Below are positions 21,166-29,300 of a DNA stretch of 42,725 nt, piece by piece; position 1 is the stretch's first letter; each line of letters starts with the position of its first letter. The position numbers were made by a program, and so were the translations under genes. The notes beneath the pieces were generated by a model, which was given only the letters and a program-made list of their open reading frames with translations, made no database searches and was not told the origin of the DNA. The stretch comes from Gemmatimonadaceae bacterium (GTDB lineage Bacteria; Gemmatimonadota; Gemmatimonadetes; Gemmatimonadales; Gemmatimonadaceae): positions 1 to 42,725 of the forward strand of contig JACMME010000238.1 of the NCBI GenBank assembly GCA_014379205.1, in the 5' to 3' direction.

Positions 21166-21313
21166 GGTTATAAACGGAGTAGGCGAGACTTTGCTCGAGC
21201 GTCATTAAAACGGGGACGCAAACCTCCAACGCCGCGCACAAATCTAGTTTGTCAGCGCAGTAATGCGAGCGGGATCAGCTGTTTCCGCATGTCAGATTAG
21301 TCGGCTGCAAATG

Positions 21314-22759
21314 TCAATCAACCATTCCAGCATTCGGAGCTGGCTGCACGGGCAGACCTTCGCGGAGCCATTCTGAATATCCGCCCGCGAGGTTTACCAC
21401 GTTGGTAAAGCCCCTCGCTGACAAAACACTCGCAGCAATAGAGGACCGTCCCCCGCCCTGACAGTGAAGAACGATCGGCTTGGTGCGAGGTACGTCGGAC
21501 AGGTGATCCGTCAGATATCCCAGAGGGACGTTGCTGGCACCTGGAATATGCCCTGCTTCCCACTCGGCTCGTCCGCGAACGTCGATGACCGTGCTGGCTT
21601 CTTCCGCCATCGATTGCGCCAGCTCGCGAGGGGAGGTTTGAGAAATCACCGCAAGCTCTCCTCCGTGCGCGGAAAAATCCTGTATCGCCTCCGAACCAAC
21701 GTAGCCTGCTACGCGGTCGAGCCCAATCATACCGAGGTCACGCACAGATTCATCCATTCTGCTTTCGCCATCTACAATGATGTGAAAATCGCGATCGTAA
21801 GGTATCAGCCAACCCGCCCACGTCGTAAAGGACTTGTTGAGCGGAATATTGATCGTTCCGGGGATATGGCCTTCGGCAAACTGCGCGGCGGACCGAACGT
21901 CAACTACGAGGGTTTCCGCCTTGGTCACGACTTCCCGGAAGCGATTGCCGTCCAATAGCGGAGGGCGACTAAAACCATTCAGGATTTTCGGCCCCTCCTT
22001 ATTGATGCGCTTCATCTCGGCGAAGTATTTCGGTGGTTCGGGTTGCCCAGCCAGCACCATTCGTACAAACTCATCCTGGCTGGTGGTGCTGAAGGCCCAA
22101 TTGAATCGTCGCTCGTAGCCGAGCGTGCTGTGCGGAACGGCGCTCATTCCCTTTCCGCATGCTGACCCCGCGCCGTGTCCGGGCCAGATTTGCAACCAGT
22201 CGGGCAGCTTCGCGAGTCGCTCGAGACTGCCATGGAGTGTGCGGGCAGCAGACTCCATTGTGCCGCCCATCTTCGCCGACTTTTCCAGGAGATCTGGACG
22301 GCCGACGTCCCCCACGAAGACAAAGTCTCCCGTCACCATGCCCATAGGCTCGCTGGCGTGCGCGGTATCGGTGACGAGAAATGCGAGATGTTCCGGTGTG
22401 TGCCCAGGGGTATGAACCACACGAAGGCTGACGTCCCCGATGCTGATTGAGTCTCCGTCCTTGAGAAGCGTGGCAGCGGAGTCCCGGGCGAAGGAGTACT
22501 TCCAGTTTGCATCGCCCTCATCGGACAGGTTCAGCTTTGCGCCCGTCCTTGCTGCCAGCTCCCGGCTGCCCGAAACAAAGTCCGCGTGGATGTGCGTTTC
22601 GGTGACGTGAGTTATTCGCAACCCCTCCGCCTTTGCGGCCTTCAAATATTGCTGAGCATCGCGGTTCGCGTCGATGATGATCGCTTCACCAGCATGGGCA
22701 CAGCCAATCAGGTAGCTGGCCTGGGCCAACTTCTCATCATAAAAACGTTTGAGAATCAT
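21314..22759 (-). CDS. CstB-like persulfide dioxygenase with two rhodanese domains
   Basis: The N-terminal metallo-beta-lactamase fold (about 1-250) is of the ETHE1/persulfide dioxygenase type, with iron-site motifs THIHADF (His56, His58, Asp60), HTPGHTPEH, GDFVFVGDVGRPDLL and IWPGHGAGSACG. The usual second His of HxHxDH is Phe, which ETHE1 enzymes do not need for iron binding. The first rhodanese domain (about 270-365) lacks the catalytic Cys (IIVDGESRMD), while the second has it in LHCQGGGRSS (about Cys433). This three-part order is that of CstB, which oxidises low-molecular-weight persulfides to thiosulfate or sulfite. The 481-residue length fits. The TauE/SafE gene lies 55 bp upstream on the same strand. 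Confidence 0.87.
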   Translation of the reverse strand: MILKRFYDEKLAQASYLIGCAHAGEAIIIDANRDAQQYLKAAKAEGLRITHVTETHIHADFVSGSRELAARTGAKLNLSDEGDANWKYSFARDSAATLLKDGDSISIGDVSLRVVHTPGHTPEHLAFLVTDTAHASEPMGMVTGDFVFVGDVGRPDLLEKSAKMGGTMESAARTLHGSLERLAKLPDWLQIWPGHGAGSACGKGMSAVPHSTLGYERRFNWAFSTTSQDEFVRMVLAGQPEPPKYFAEMKRINKEGPKILNGFSRPPLLDGNRFREVVTKAETLVVDVRSAAQFAEGHIPGTINIPLNKSFTTWAGWLIPYDRDFHIIVDGESRMDESVRDLGMIGLDRVAGYVGSEAIQDFSAHGGELAVISQTSPRELAQSMAEEASTVIDVRGRAEWEAGHIPGASNVPLGYLTDHLSDVPRTKPIVLHCQGGGRSSIAASVLSARGFTNVVNLAGGYSEWLREGLPVQPAPNAGMVD

Positions 22760-22814
22760 GACAGGATTTGCTTGGATGCTCTGCTGGCCCGGAGGCTACC
22801 CTTCCCAGCCTTCG

Positions 22815-23585
22815 CTATAGAACATTCCGGTTCTGATACAGTATCAGTGCACCCATCAGCACCAGAAAGGCCGCAAATGCGCGCTTGAGGGCCCACTGAG
22901 AGACAAACCGGACGAGGTGTGTGCCGACGAGAATGCCAGCTATTGCTATGGCGGTGAACACCGCCAGCAGTCCCCATGGGATTTCGACACGCCCAACATA
23001 GCCCAAAAAGCCCGAAAAGGAATTCATCGCTATCACGAGCAGCGAAGTGCCAACTGCCTGCTTCATTGGTACTCTCGCCAGTACCACCAGAGCCGGCACA
23101 ATCAGGAACCCTCCGCCTATGCCCACCAGGCCGGTAAGTATTCCTACTCCCAGTCCAACCGAGGCCAGCAGGGGCACGGAGAGCTTCTGGCCCCTCCGGC
23201 GGTCTTGCATTTCAGCCATGTTCGTCGCCTCACGCTTCGAGCGAAACATGGAGATTGCCGCCGCGAGCATCACGACGGCGAGAAGAGCAAGCTGTACAGC
23301 ACCAGAGACGTGCGCAGCCATCCTTGCGCCAACATACGAGCCGAGCATCGCTACTACACCAAAGAAAATGGCTGTTCGGAACCTGACATTGCCGGAACGC
23401 CAGTGACTGGCCGCGCCAAAAAGGCTAGTCGCACCGACCACAGGTAAGCTCATTGCGATCGCCTGCTTGGCCCCAAAACCCATGACATACACGAAAATTG
23501 GAACAGTAAGGATGGAGCCCCCGCCGCCGAGAAGACCCAGCGAAAGTCCAATGATCGCGGCGAGGCCGAACCCAAGCACTTCCAT
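22815..23585 (-). CDS. TauE/SafE-family sulfite or sulfur-anion exporter
   Basis: A 256-residue protein with about eight hydrophobic helices arranged as two related halves. Each half starts with the family's Gly-rich motif: GLSLGLLGGGGSILTVPIFVYVMG near residue 12 and GLVGIGGGFLIVPALVVLARVPMKQAVGTSLLV near residue 150. The family exports sulfite, sulfoacetate and similar anions. It is the promoter-proximal gene of a pair with the CstB-like enzyme, so its likely cargo is the sulfite or thiosulfate that enzyme makes (inference). A 153-bp gap, with no clear terminator or promoter, separates it from apt. Confidence 0.88.
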   Translation of the reverse strand: MEVLGFGLAAIIGLSLGLLGGGGSILTVPIFVYVMGFGAKQAIAMSLPVVGATSLFGAASHWRSGNVRFRTAIFFGVVAMLGSYVGARMAAHVSGAVQLALLAVVMLAAAISMFRSKREATNMAEMQDRRRGQKLSVPLLASVGLGVGILTGLVGIGGGFLIVPALVVLARVPMKQAVGTSLLVIAMNSFSGFLGYVGRVEIPWGLLAVFTAIAIAGILVGTHLVRFVSQWALKRAFAAFLVLMGALILYQNRNVL

Positions 23586-23738
23586 CTAATTCGTGATTGT
23601 CACAGGAGAAAGAATTACGAAATGGCGTCTTCGAAATCGAGGTAGTATCGCTCACCACTCCAAGGCATGTGGCAACCAACCCACGGTAGGAGGCCGAAAA
23701 GCGTTAACAGACTCTCCACGCGTACGCGGGGACAATCC

Positions 23739-24272
23739 CTACGATTCGTAGTCGAGAATAGCTTCGACTCTTCTGCCGGCGAGCGTTTGTCGTCCGGGGA
23801 GGAAAGTGAGCGCGATGAGGAAACTGCATCCGGCCACTCTTCCACCGAGCCGCTCGACCAGGCGGCAAGCTGCGGCTGCGGTCCCTCCCGTGGCTAGAAC
23901 GTCGTCTACGATGAGTGCAGTTGCTCCAGGTTTTATGGCGTCTATATGAATTTCGAGGCTACCCGTGCCGTATTCCAGGGCGTAATCCTCGATACAAGTG
24001 CGGAACGGAAGCTTGCCTTTCTTGCGAATGGGAACGAGGCCTACACCAAGTACCTGGGCCAAGGGAGCACCGAACAAAAACCCCCGGCTCTCAATGGCGA
24101 CCACCATATCGATGGGAACCGGGCGCCATGTCTCCGCCATCACGTCGGTGGCGCGTCTAAACAGCGGCGCATTAGCCAGAAGCGGTGATATGTCCTTGAA
24201 GACGATTCCCGGACTGGGGAAGTCCGGCACGTCGCGAATTCCGGCGCGCAAGGACGCTTCCAGCCCGCTCAC
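23739..24272 (-). CDS. apt: Adenine phosphoribosyltransferase
   Basis: Apt salvages adenine to AMP with PRPP. The hood region FPSPGIVFKDISPLL, the ESRGFLFGAPLA segment and the PRPP loop ALIVDDVLATGGTAAAA are all present, and 177 residues is the normal length. The start is GTG 24272 (V/M-SGLEASLRAGIRDVPDFP). The gene lies 16 bp after acyP and is the last member of the long minus-strand run. No oddities. Confidence 0.95.
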   Translation of the reverse strand: MSGLEASLRAGIRDVPDFPSPGIVFKDISPLLANAPLFRRATDVMAETWRPVPIDMVVAIESRGFLFGAPLAQVLGVGLVPIRKKGKLPFRTCIEDYALEYGTGSLEIHIDAIKPGATALIVDDVLATGGTAAAACRLVERLGGRVAGCSFLIALTFLPGRQTLAGRRVEAILDYES

Positions 24273-24288
24273 GCCGCGTAGTCTCTCA

Positions 24289-24564
24289 TCAGCGCCTTAC
24301 TGAAAACGTGCTCCCAAATTCGCCGGCGCTCCCGGCTGGCAAATGCTCCACACCATCGATGCGGCTGCCGGAAGGACCCCGTTGGACTATGGCAAGAAAA
24401 CTTTCGAGCGCCTGGTCACTCCCCGAGGCCGCGATCTCGACGGCTCCATCGTCCCGATTCCTTACCCAGCCGGCGACTCCACAGCGCTGCGCGGTACTGC
24501 GCGTGAAGTATCGAAAACCGACTCCCTGAACACTACCGCGAATTACCAGATGCAGCACACCCAC
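24289..24564 (-). CDS. acyP: Acylphosphatase
   Basis: The enzyme hydrolyses carboxyl-phosphate bonds such as acetyl phosphate. The 91-residue protein has the family core VIRGSVQGVGFRYFTRSTA with catalytic Arg18, and GVAGWVRNRDDGAVEI with catalytic Asn36. The start is taken as GTG 24564, one base past the TGA of the preceding gene (24566-24568); GTG 24558 is an alternative. A much longer upstream open frame exists in this register but lies across the disordered-protein gene and is not credible. Its position between that gene and apt suggests co-transcription. Confidence 0.92.
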   Translation of the reverse strand: MGVLHLVIRGSVQGVGFRYFTRSTAQRCGVAGWVRNRDDGAVEIAASGSDQALESFLAIVQRGPSGSRIDGVEHLPAGSAGEFGSTFSVRR

Positions 24565-24565
24565 T

Positions 24566-25777
24566 TCATTCCGAGCCCCCGCGTAGAAGGGCCGCCAGAG
24601 CGAGTGCGAGAGCCGCTTCATCGCTGCCTGCCCTGGTGTCAGGGGGAAGAATGATCTCCCCTTCCCTGATGCGCTTCGCGACTCGTTCGAGAGCGTCTCC
24701 AATGGCGTTGCCGCGGTCAGGTACGTTGGCCGGGGACATGGTCCATGGTTCACTTTCCTTGATCTCCTCGAGCGAGATCGGCGCTCCGGCTGACACTTCC
24801 GCGATTGGCTGAGCCTCAATGGGAGCGGGAGTCGTGCCTTCTGCAGCGCGTCCACCCGATGCGTTGGAGTCGATGATCGTATCCGAATCGCCCTCGATTG
24901 TAGCCGCATTCTCCGATATTTCGGGCGAAGCTGGCTCTCCCCATTTCCAAACGTCACCCGGTTCGTGTTCCGCGGTTGAGGCTGTGACGGCTGCGAGCTC
25001 GTCATCCTGGCCTTGAGATGAAAATTCTGCCTCGCTCGATACGGTCAGAGCCCCAAAAGCTGGCGTCGCCAGCGTCGGGACGGGAGTATGATTTTCAGGC
25101 GCGGCGGTTGATTCCAGCGTGACCGTGTCGGCATTCGCCGAGGTGCCACTCTCCGAGTTGTCGGACTCCGCCGATGCGTCGCTGGGGGCAACGGAAATGG
25201 CATCGTCATCGGTAGTCGTCCCAGTCGCCAACGTCGAAGTTGGCAAGGACTCAGAAACGTCGTTTCCCCCATTCAAGTCTGTATTCGTACCTGGAAGAGG
25301 CATCCAATCCATGATGTCAACAACACCAATAGCCTCTGACGACGCCTCCGCTTTCGGAGGGTCTACCACGGACTTCGCGGCCGCTTCGGCGGCAGCATCG
25401 AACGTATCGGATGGCCTCCATCCGACCGTCTCCAAACTTGAAGATTCGATGTCGAACGTCGCGCTTTGAGCGTTCTGTGTGACAAGCTCGTCAACCTCGC
25501 CAAATTGCACGTCCCCCTGGATTGGAACGGCCGTGCTGGCGCCCAGCGGCTGGCCGGTTTGAATCGCCGTCGCTACGTCCTCTCCGGGCGGAGCAGCTGA
25601 AGCGAGGTTGACGGACGCCGGAACAGGTTGCCCGCTGGGAGTTACCCGAGAGGTGAACGGACGCGCGGCGGATCGGCCTGGCTGCGGCGCGGCGGAGGGT
25701 GGGGTCTTTGAACCGGAGCGCGGGCCGAAGAATGGCCTTGCGGTTGGTTTGCGCGGTGGGTTGTTAGCGTCGTCCAT
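24566..25777 (-). CDS. Acidic, largely disordered protein of unknown function
   Basis: I do not recognise this 403-residue protein. Residues 1-60 are basic and Pro-rich (PPRKPTARPFFGPRSGSKT). The long middle is Ser/Thr/Ala/Asp/Glu-rich, low-complexity and probably disordered, with scattered hydrophobic islands (VVDIMDWMPLPG, DVWKWGEP). The last ~60 residues look structured: DALERVAKRIREGEIILPP followed by the helix SDEAALALALAALLRGG. There is no signal peptide and no membrane segment. ATG 25777 is chosen because the Pro-rich start follows it; 26 further upstream codons are open. It sits between pcm and acyP on the same strand, one base from acyP, so it is expressed with housekeeping genes. 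Confidence 0.65.
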   Translation of the reverse strand: MDDANNPPRKPTARPFFGPRSGSKTPPSAAPQPGRSAARPFTSRVTPSGQPVPASVNLASAAPPGEDVATAIQTGQPLGASTAVPIQGDVQFGEVDELVTQNAQSATFDIESSSLETVGWRPSDTFDAAAEAAAKSVVDPPKAEASSEAIGVVDIMDWMPLPGTNTDLNGGNDVSESLPTSTLATGTTTDDDAISVAPSDASAESDNSESGTSANADTVTLESTAAPENHTPVPTLATPAFGALTVSSEAEFSSQGQDDELAAVTASTAEHEPGDVWKWGEPASPEISENAATIEGDSDTIIDSNASGGRAAEGTTPAPIEAQPIAEVSAGAPISLEEIKESEPWTMSPANVPDRGNAIGDALERVAKRIREGEIILPPDTRAGSDEAALALALAALLRGGSE

Positions 25778-25839
25778 CGGAAGTCTCTCTAGGTCTCCAA
25801 TTCGAAGAAAGCCGGCATGGGCACGAACTCGGCAGAACG

Positions 25840-26487
25840 TTATTTTTTCGGCCACCCGTGGGTGCCCACGAGAGGAACGAATCGCGCAGGAGCAATGTCG
25901 GTGCGCTCAAACTCCGTTCCACACCGCACGATGAGCGCCAGCGTTTGCTCATCGCGCTCACCCAGCGGTATGAGCAGTCGCCCACCGTCGGCTAGTTGCT
26001 CCATGAGAGGTGTGGGAACGGTGGGCGAGCTCGCCGTAACCAGAATCGCGTCATAAGGAGCATACTCGCGCCAGCCCAGCGTACCATCACCCGAAAGCAG
26101 GGATACATTCCGCGCTCCGGACGCCCGTAGCGCTTCGCGCGCCCGAACCAACAGGGCACCAACACGCTCCATGGAGAACACCTGCCCCGCGAGATGCGAA
26201 AGAAGGGCCGTCTGGTAGCCGGAGCCAGTACCGACCTCGAGCACACGTTCGCTTCCGCTGAGATGCAGAAGCTCCAGATATCGCGCATGAGTCGATGGCT
26301 GCGATATAGTCTGACCATTGCCAATCGGTAGTGCTGAATCCTCATACGCCCGATGTTCGATTGCCGGAGGCACGAACAGGTGGCGCGGCGTCAGGTCAAA
26401 GGCGCGCAGCACCGCCAAATCCCGAATACCCTTCTCCTGCAACGCCTCCACAAGACGCCCGCGAGGACCGCGGAAACGATGGCTCAT
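25840..26487 (-). CDS. pcm: Protein-L-isoaspartate O-methyltransferase
   Basis: Pcm methylates isoaspartyl residues with S-adenosylmethionine to start repair of aged proteins. Motifs are AYEDSALPIGNGQTISQP near residue 45, SAM motif I VLEVGTGSGYQTALL, MERVGAL, and LADGGRLLIPLG. The length is 215 residues, as expected. ATG 26487 overlaps the surE stop as ATGA and is preferred over ATG 26499. The surE-pcm pair is a widespread stationary-phase or repair arrangement (known context). Confidence 0.95.
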   Translation of the reverse strand: MSHRFRGPRGRLVEALQEKGIRDLAVLRAFDLTPRHLFVPPAIEHRAYEDSALPIGNGQTISQPSTHARYLELLHLSGSERVLEVGTGSGYQTALLSHLAGQVFSMERVGALLVRAREALRASGARNVSLLSGDGTLGWREYAPYDAILVTASSPTVPTPLMEQLADGGRLLIPLGERDEQTLALIVRCGTEFERTDIAPARFVPLVGTHGWPKK

Positions 26488-27245
26488 GGGTCGCGCCACC
26501 AGGATTGCGACGTTTCGATCATCTGGTAGTACGTGAGATCGAGATGCAAAGGCGTTACTGAGACGTAACCGTCACCCACGGCCCTGAAGTCGCAGTCTTC
26601 CCGTCCGGACCATTCCGCCGACCCTCCGCCGATCCAGAAAATTTCGCGCGCCCACGGGTCTTTCATTCGCATGAGGGAGTCGGAATACACTCGACGACCC
26701 AGCGTCGTGAGCCGGACGCCCTTGATGTCACCACCGCTGAGTGGAGGCAGGTTGATGTTCAGCAGAGTGTTCTTGGGAAAGTTCGGCAGTGCGGTGATAT
26801 GCTCGAGAAGGCGAGTCAAAACCGGAACCTGAGCGTCGAGGAGCTCGGGATCTGCCCGCAGGTCGCCACCAGCAAACGAAAGGGCTATCGAAGGAATGCC
26901 AAGCGACAGGCCTTCCATGGCCGCCGCAACCGTGCCGGAGTACAGCACGTCCTCCCCCATATTCTGTCCGTGATTGATCCCGCTGAGCACGAAATCAGGG
27001 CGCGCCTCCATTAATGCTTCCACTGCCAGCATGACGCAGTCTGTGGGCGTACCGTCCACCTGCCAGCGCCGTTCGCCCCGCTTCACCGGCCGGATCGGAT
27101 GGTGCAGAGTGAGCGAATGACTCGTGGCACTCTGCTCCCGGTCGGGCGCCACCACGGTCACGTCACCCAGATCGGACGCAGCGCGGATGAGGCACTCCAA
27201 TCCGTGCGCCAGAATGCCATCGTCATTTGTGCAGAGAAGACGCAT
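26484..27245 (-). CDS. surE: 5'/3'-nucleotidase SurE
   Basis: SurE dephosphorylates nucleoside monophosphates and short polyphosphate. The metal-binding N-terminus reads LLCTNDDGILAHGL (Asp8, Asp9), followed by VVAPDREQSATSHSLTLHHP, VDGTPTDCV, LSGINHGQNMGEDVLYSGTVAAAMEG and PLHLDLTYYQM. At 253 residues it is full length. Its start ATG shares one base with the upstream glycosyltransferase stop (TGATG), and it overlaps pcm by 4 bp, so all three are translationally coupled. Confidence 0.96.
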   Translation of the reverse strand: MRLLCTNDDGILAHGLECLIRAASDLGDVTVVAPDREQSATSHSLTLHHPIRPVKRGERRWQVDGTPTDCVMLAVEALMEARPDFVLSGINHGQNMGEDVLYSGTVAAAMEGLSLGIPSIALSFAGGDLRADPELLDAQVPVLTRLLEHITALPNFPKNTLLNINLPPLSGGDIKGVRLTTLGRRVYSDSLMRMKDPWAREIFWIGGGSAEWSGREDCDFRAVGDGYVSVTPLHLDLTYYQMIETSQSWWRDP

Positions 27246-27952
27246 CAGCGAAAAGCTCCGGTTCGGTAGCGCCAGATTGTTCGCACAATCCGCGCTGAGT
27301 CCGAGAGGCTTCGAAAATGAGATGAACCGCCATACTTCGTGGGAACAGGCACTGCCGCTATTCTGAAACCGGCCATGCCGGCACGGATAAGGAAATCAGT
27401 CTCGTACTCATACCGGTCACCGCTTGCGGCGATACTGTCGAACACCGCCCGCCGGATTGCGCGAAAGCCAGATTGCGAGTCGGGTATGCGAGCCCCCGTA
27501 ATCGCGCCAATGGCCGTGCTCGCAAGAAAGTTCGTCGCACGGCGGCGAAGCGGCATGGAAGTACTCGAGCGCGTCCGTGCCCCGATGGCAATGTCAGCGC
27601 TTTCCAGCGCTGAAACGAGCGCATACGCGTAAGATGGATCGTGCTGACCATCCGCATCAATCGTGAGGATGACAGAAGCGCCCCTCGCGAGGGCGAAAGT
27701 CGCGCCCAGGCGAAGTGCTGCTCCCTTACCGCGATTCTGGTTGAAGTGGAGGACCTTGTCGCAGATGTCATGCGCTATGCGACGCGTGTCGTCTTGCGAT
27801 CCGTCGTCCACGACTATGAGTATTGCACCCGGCAAGGTATCGCGAAGTGTCCTCGCTACGCCGGGGAGCGTTGCGGCAGAGTCCAGTGCCGGAATGACGC
27901 AGCCGAGCGATGAGAAGTCAGCGACGCTGCGAGAGTGAGCAGCGCTCGTCAT
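27245..27952 (-). CDS. GT2 glycosyltransferase (polyprenyl-phosphate sugar type)
   Basis: A 235-residue GT2 enzyme with CVIPALDSAATLPGVAR, LIVVDDGSQDDT (about 45-55), FNQNRGKGAALRLGATFALARGA, LTIDADGQHDP, IAIGARTRSS, DSQSGFRAIRR and EYETDFLIRAGMAGFRIAAVPVPTKYGG. The set matches the DPM/DPG-synthase branch. There is no membrane helix at the C-terminus. It is coupled by ATGA to merR upstream and by TGATG to surE downstream. The sugar and acceptor are unknown. Confidence 0.87.
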   Translation of the reverse strand: MTSAAHSRSVADFSSLGCVIPALDSAATLPGVARTLRDTLPGAILIVVDDGSQDDTRRIAHDICDKVLHFNQNRGKGAALRLGATFALARGASVILTIDADGQHDPSYAYALVSALESADIAIGARTRSSTSMPLRRRATNFLASTAIGAITGARIPDSQSGFRAIRRAVFDSIAASGDRYEYETDFLIRAGMAGFRIAAVPVPTKYGGSSHFRSLSDSARIVRTIWRYRTGAFR

Positions 27953-28305
27953 CTGCCGCTATCCAGCAGGTTCAGAATGCATTGCAGCTCCCTCTCAACC
28001 GACGCGATCGTCTCGACTCCAAGCGCCGAGCGAGTCGCGGCCTTCAGCTCTCCAGCACGCCGCTGATCGTCAACCTTCTGCCGCGCACCATCGATGGTGT
28101 ATTTCTCCGTGTAGAGCAAATGCTTGACGTGCATTATCAGCTCGATCTCGCGACGCTGGTATGCCCGATTTCCAGAACGGTTTTTAGCCGGATTCAGAAA
28201 ACGGAACTGGCTTTCCCAGTAGCGCAGCACGTGTGGTTTGAGATCCGTTAGCGCACACACTTCGCCGATGGAGAAAAACTCCTTTACTGGCTCCTTTCCG
28301 CTCAT
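27949..28305 (-). CDS. MerR-family transcriptional regulator
   Basis: The 118-residue protein begins with a winged helix-turn-helix: FFSIGEVCALTDLKPHVLRYWESQFRFLNPAKNRSGNRAYQRREIELI (in overlapping pieces), the classic MerR recognition helix and RxY wing. A short helix (HLLYTEKYTIDGARQKV) and a leucine-rich dimerisation helix (SVERELQCILNLLDSG) follow. There are no Cys clusters for metal sensing, so the effector is unknown. This short form resembles the MerR proteins found beside lipid or cell-envelope genes in diverse bacteria. Overlaps with gpsA and the GT2 gene (ATGA each) put it in the plsY-gpsA operon, which it may control. Confidence 0.9.
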   Translation of the reverse strand: MSGKEPVKEFFSIGEVCALTDLKPHVLRYWESQFRFLNPAKNRSGNRAYQRREIELIMHVKHLLYTEKYTIDGARQKVDDQRRAGELKAATRSALGVETIASVERELQCILNLLDSGR

Positions 28306-29300
28306 TCGTCCTGCTCCGGCCGGAGCTCGCGCGTCATCAGGTCGGTGATAGCACCACGAACCGGACGACCCTCGAAGAGAATCCCATGCACTGCCGCGAC
28401 TATTGGCATGTCGACGCGCTCCCTGAGCGCGAGTGCGTTCGCACTCTGAGTGGTGACAACCCCTTCGGCCACTGTGTGGCGGCCGGCCAGCACGTCGGCT
28501 AGCGCGGCTCCCTTCCCCACTTCTACGCCTACTGAGCGGTTGCGGCTAAGTGCACCCGTGCACGTGAGAACGAGATCCCCCATTCCCGCGAGTCCCGCAA
28601 AGGTCAGCGGCGACGCTCCCAGCGCGATGCCAAGGCGCGTCATCTCGGCCAATCCGCGCGTGATCAGGGCTGCGCGGGGATTGTAGCCAAGTCCGAGGCC
28701 TTCCGCGATTCCAGTCGCAACGGCGATCACGTTCTTTAACGCGCCGGCGATCTCGACACCGGTCACATCCGTGTGCGTGTAGACTCGAAACGCGTCGGAG
28801 CTGAAAGCTCGTTGCACCCGCGCAGCGGCAATATCGTCTTCGCTGGCCGCGACCACAGCAGTGGGCTGATGCGAGGCTACCTCGGCAGCGAAGCTGGGGC
28901 CGGACAGCGCGACAACTCTCGCTGCAGGAATTTCCGCACGGACTACGTCGGTCATCAGAGCAAGGGTTCCGCGCTCGATGCCTTTGGTCGCCACGACAAT
29001 GACAGCTCCAGTCCGAAGCGAGGCGGAGGCGCTGCGGCAGATCTCACGCAGAACGTGGGAGGGGGCAACGAACGTGATCAGGTCCGCTTCCTTCACAGCG
29101 CTGTCAAGCGATGCTGTCGCTGTCAGTGCGGAATGCAGCGGTATGCCCGGAAGAAAGTCCGGATTCACATGCGCACTGTTGATGGATTCCACCACTGCGG
29201 ACTCGTAAGCCCAGAGAGTCACCGCATGCCCGTTGCGCGCGAGAAGATCGGCAAGTGCCGTCCCCCACGCGCCTCCACCTATTACTGCGCAGCGCGTCAC
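28302..29300 (-). CDS. gpsA: Glycerol-3-phosphate dehydrogenase [NAD(P)+]
   Basis: GpsA reduces dihydroxyacetone phosphate to sn-glycerol 3-phosphate, the backbone for phospholipids. The Rossmann start AVIGGGAWGTALADLLARNGH, FVAPSHVLREICR, VATKGIERGT, ALSGPSFAAEVA, the catalytic Lys region GALKNVIAVATGIAEGLGLGYNPRAALITRGLAEM and GMGDLVLTCTG are all present. It has 332 residues, the usual length. GTG 29300 overlaps the plsY stop (GTGA). It makes the acceptor used by the adjacent PlsY. Confidence 0.97.
   Translation of the reverse strand: MTRCAVIGGGAWGTALADLLARNGHAVTLWAYESAVVESINSAHVNPDFLPGIPLHSALTATASLDSAVKEADLITFVAPSHVLREICRSASASLRTGAVIVVATKGIERGTLALMTDVVRAEIPAARVVALSGPSFAAEVASHQPTAVVAASEDDIAAARVQRAFSSDAFRVYTHTDVTGVEIAGALKNVIAVATGIAEGLGLGYNPRAALITRGLAEMTRLGIALGASPLTFAGLAGMGDLVLTCTGALSRNRSVGVEVGKGAALADVLAGRHTVAEGVVTTQSANALALRERVDMPIVAAVHGILFEGRPVRGAITDLMTRELRPEQDE

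Noticed and set aside
22815..23585. Plus-strand frames opposite the sulfur genes (for example 22917-23447)
   Set aside because: They are shadows of clear minus-strand genes, with no motifs and biased composition.
24565..25005. Long acyP frame extending upstream
   Set aside because: It lies entirely across the disordered-protein gene; acylphosphatase is about 91 residues and a GTG start sits just past that gene's stop.
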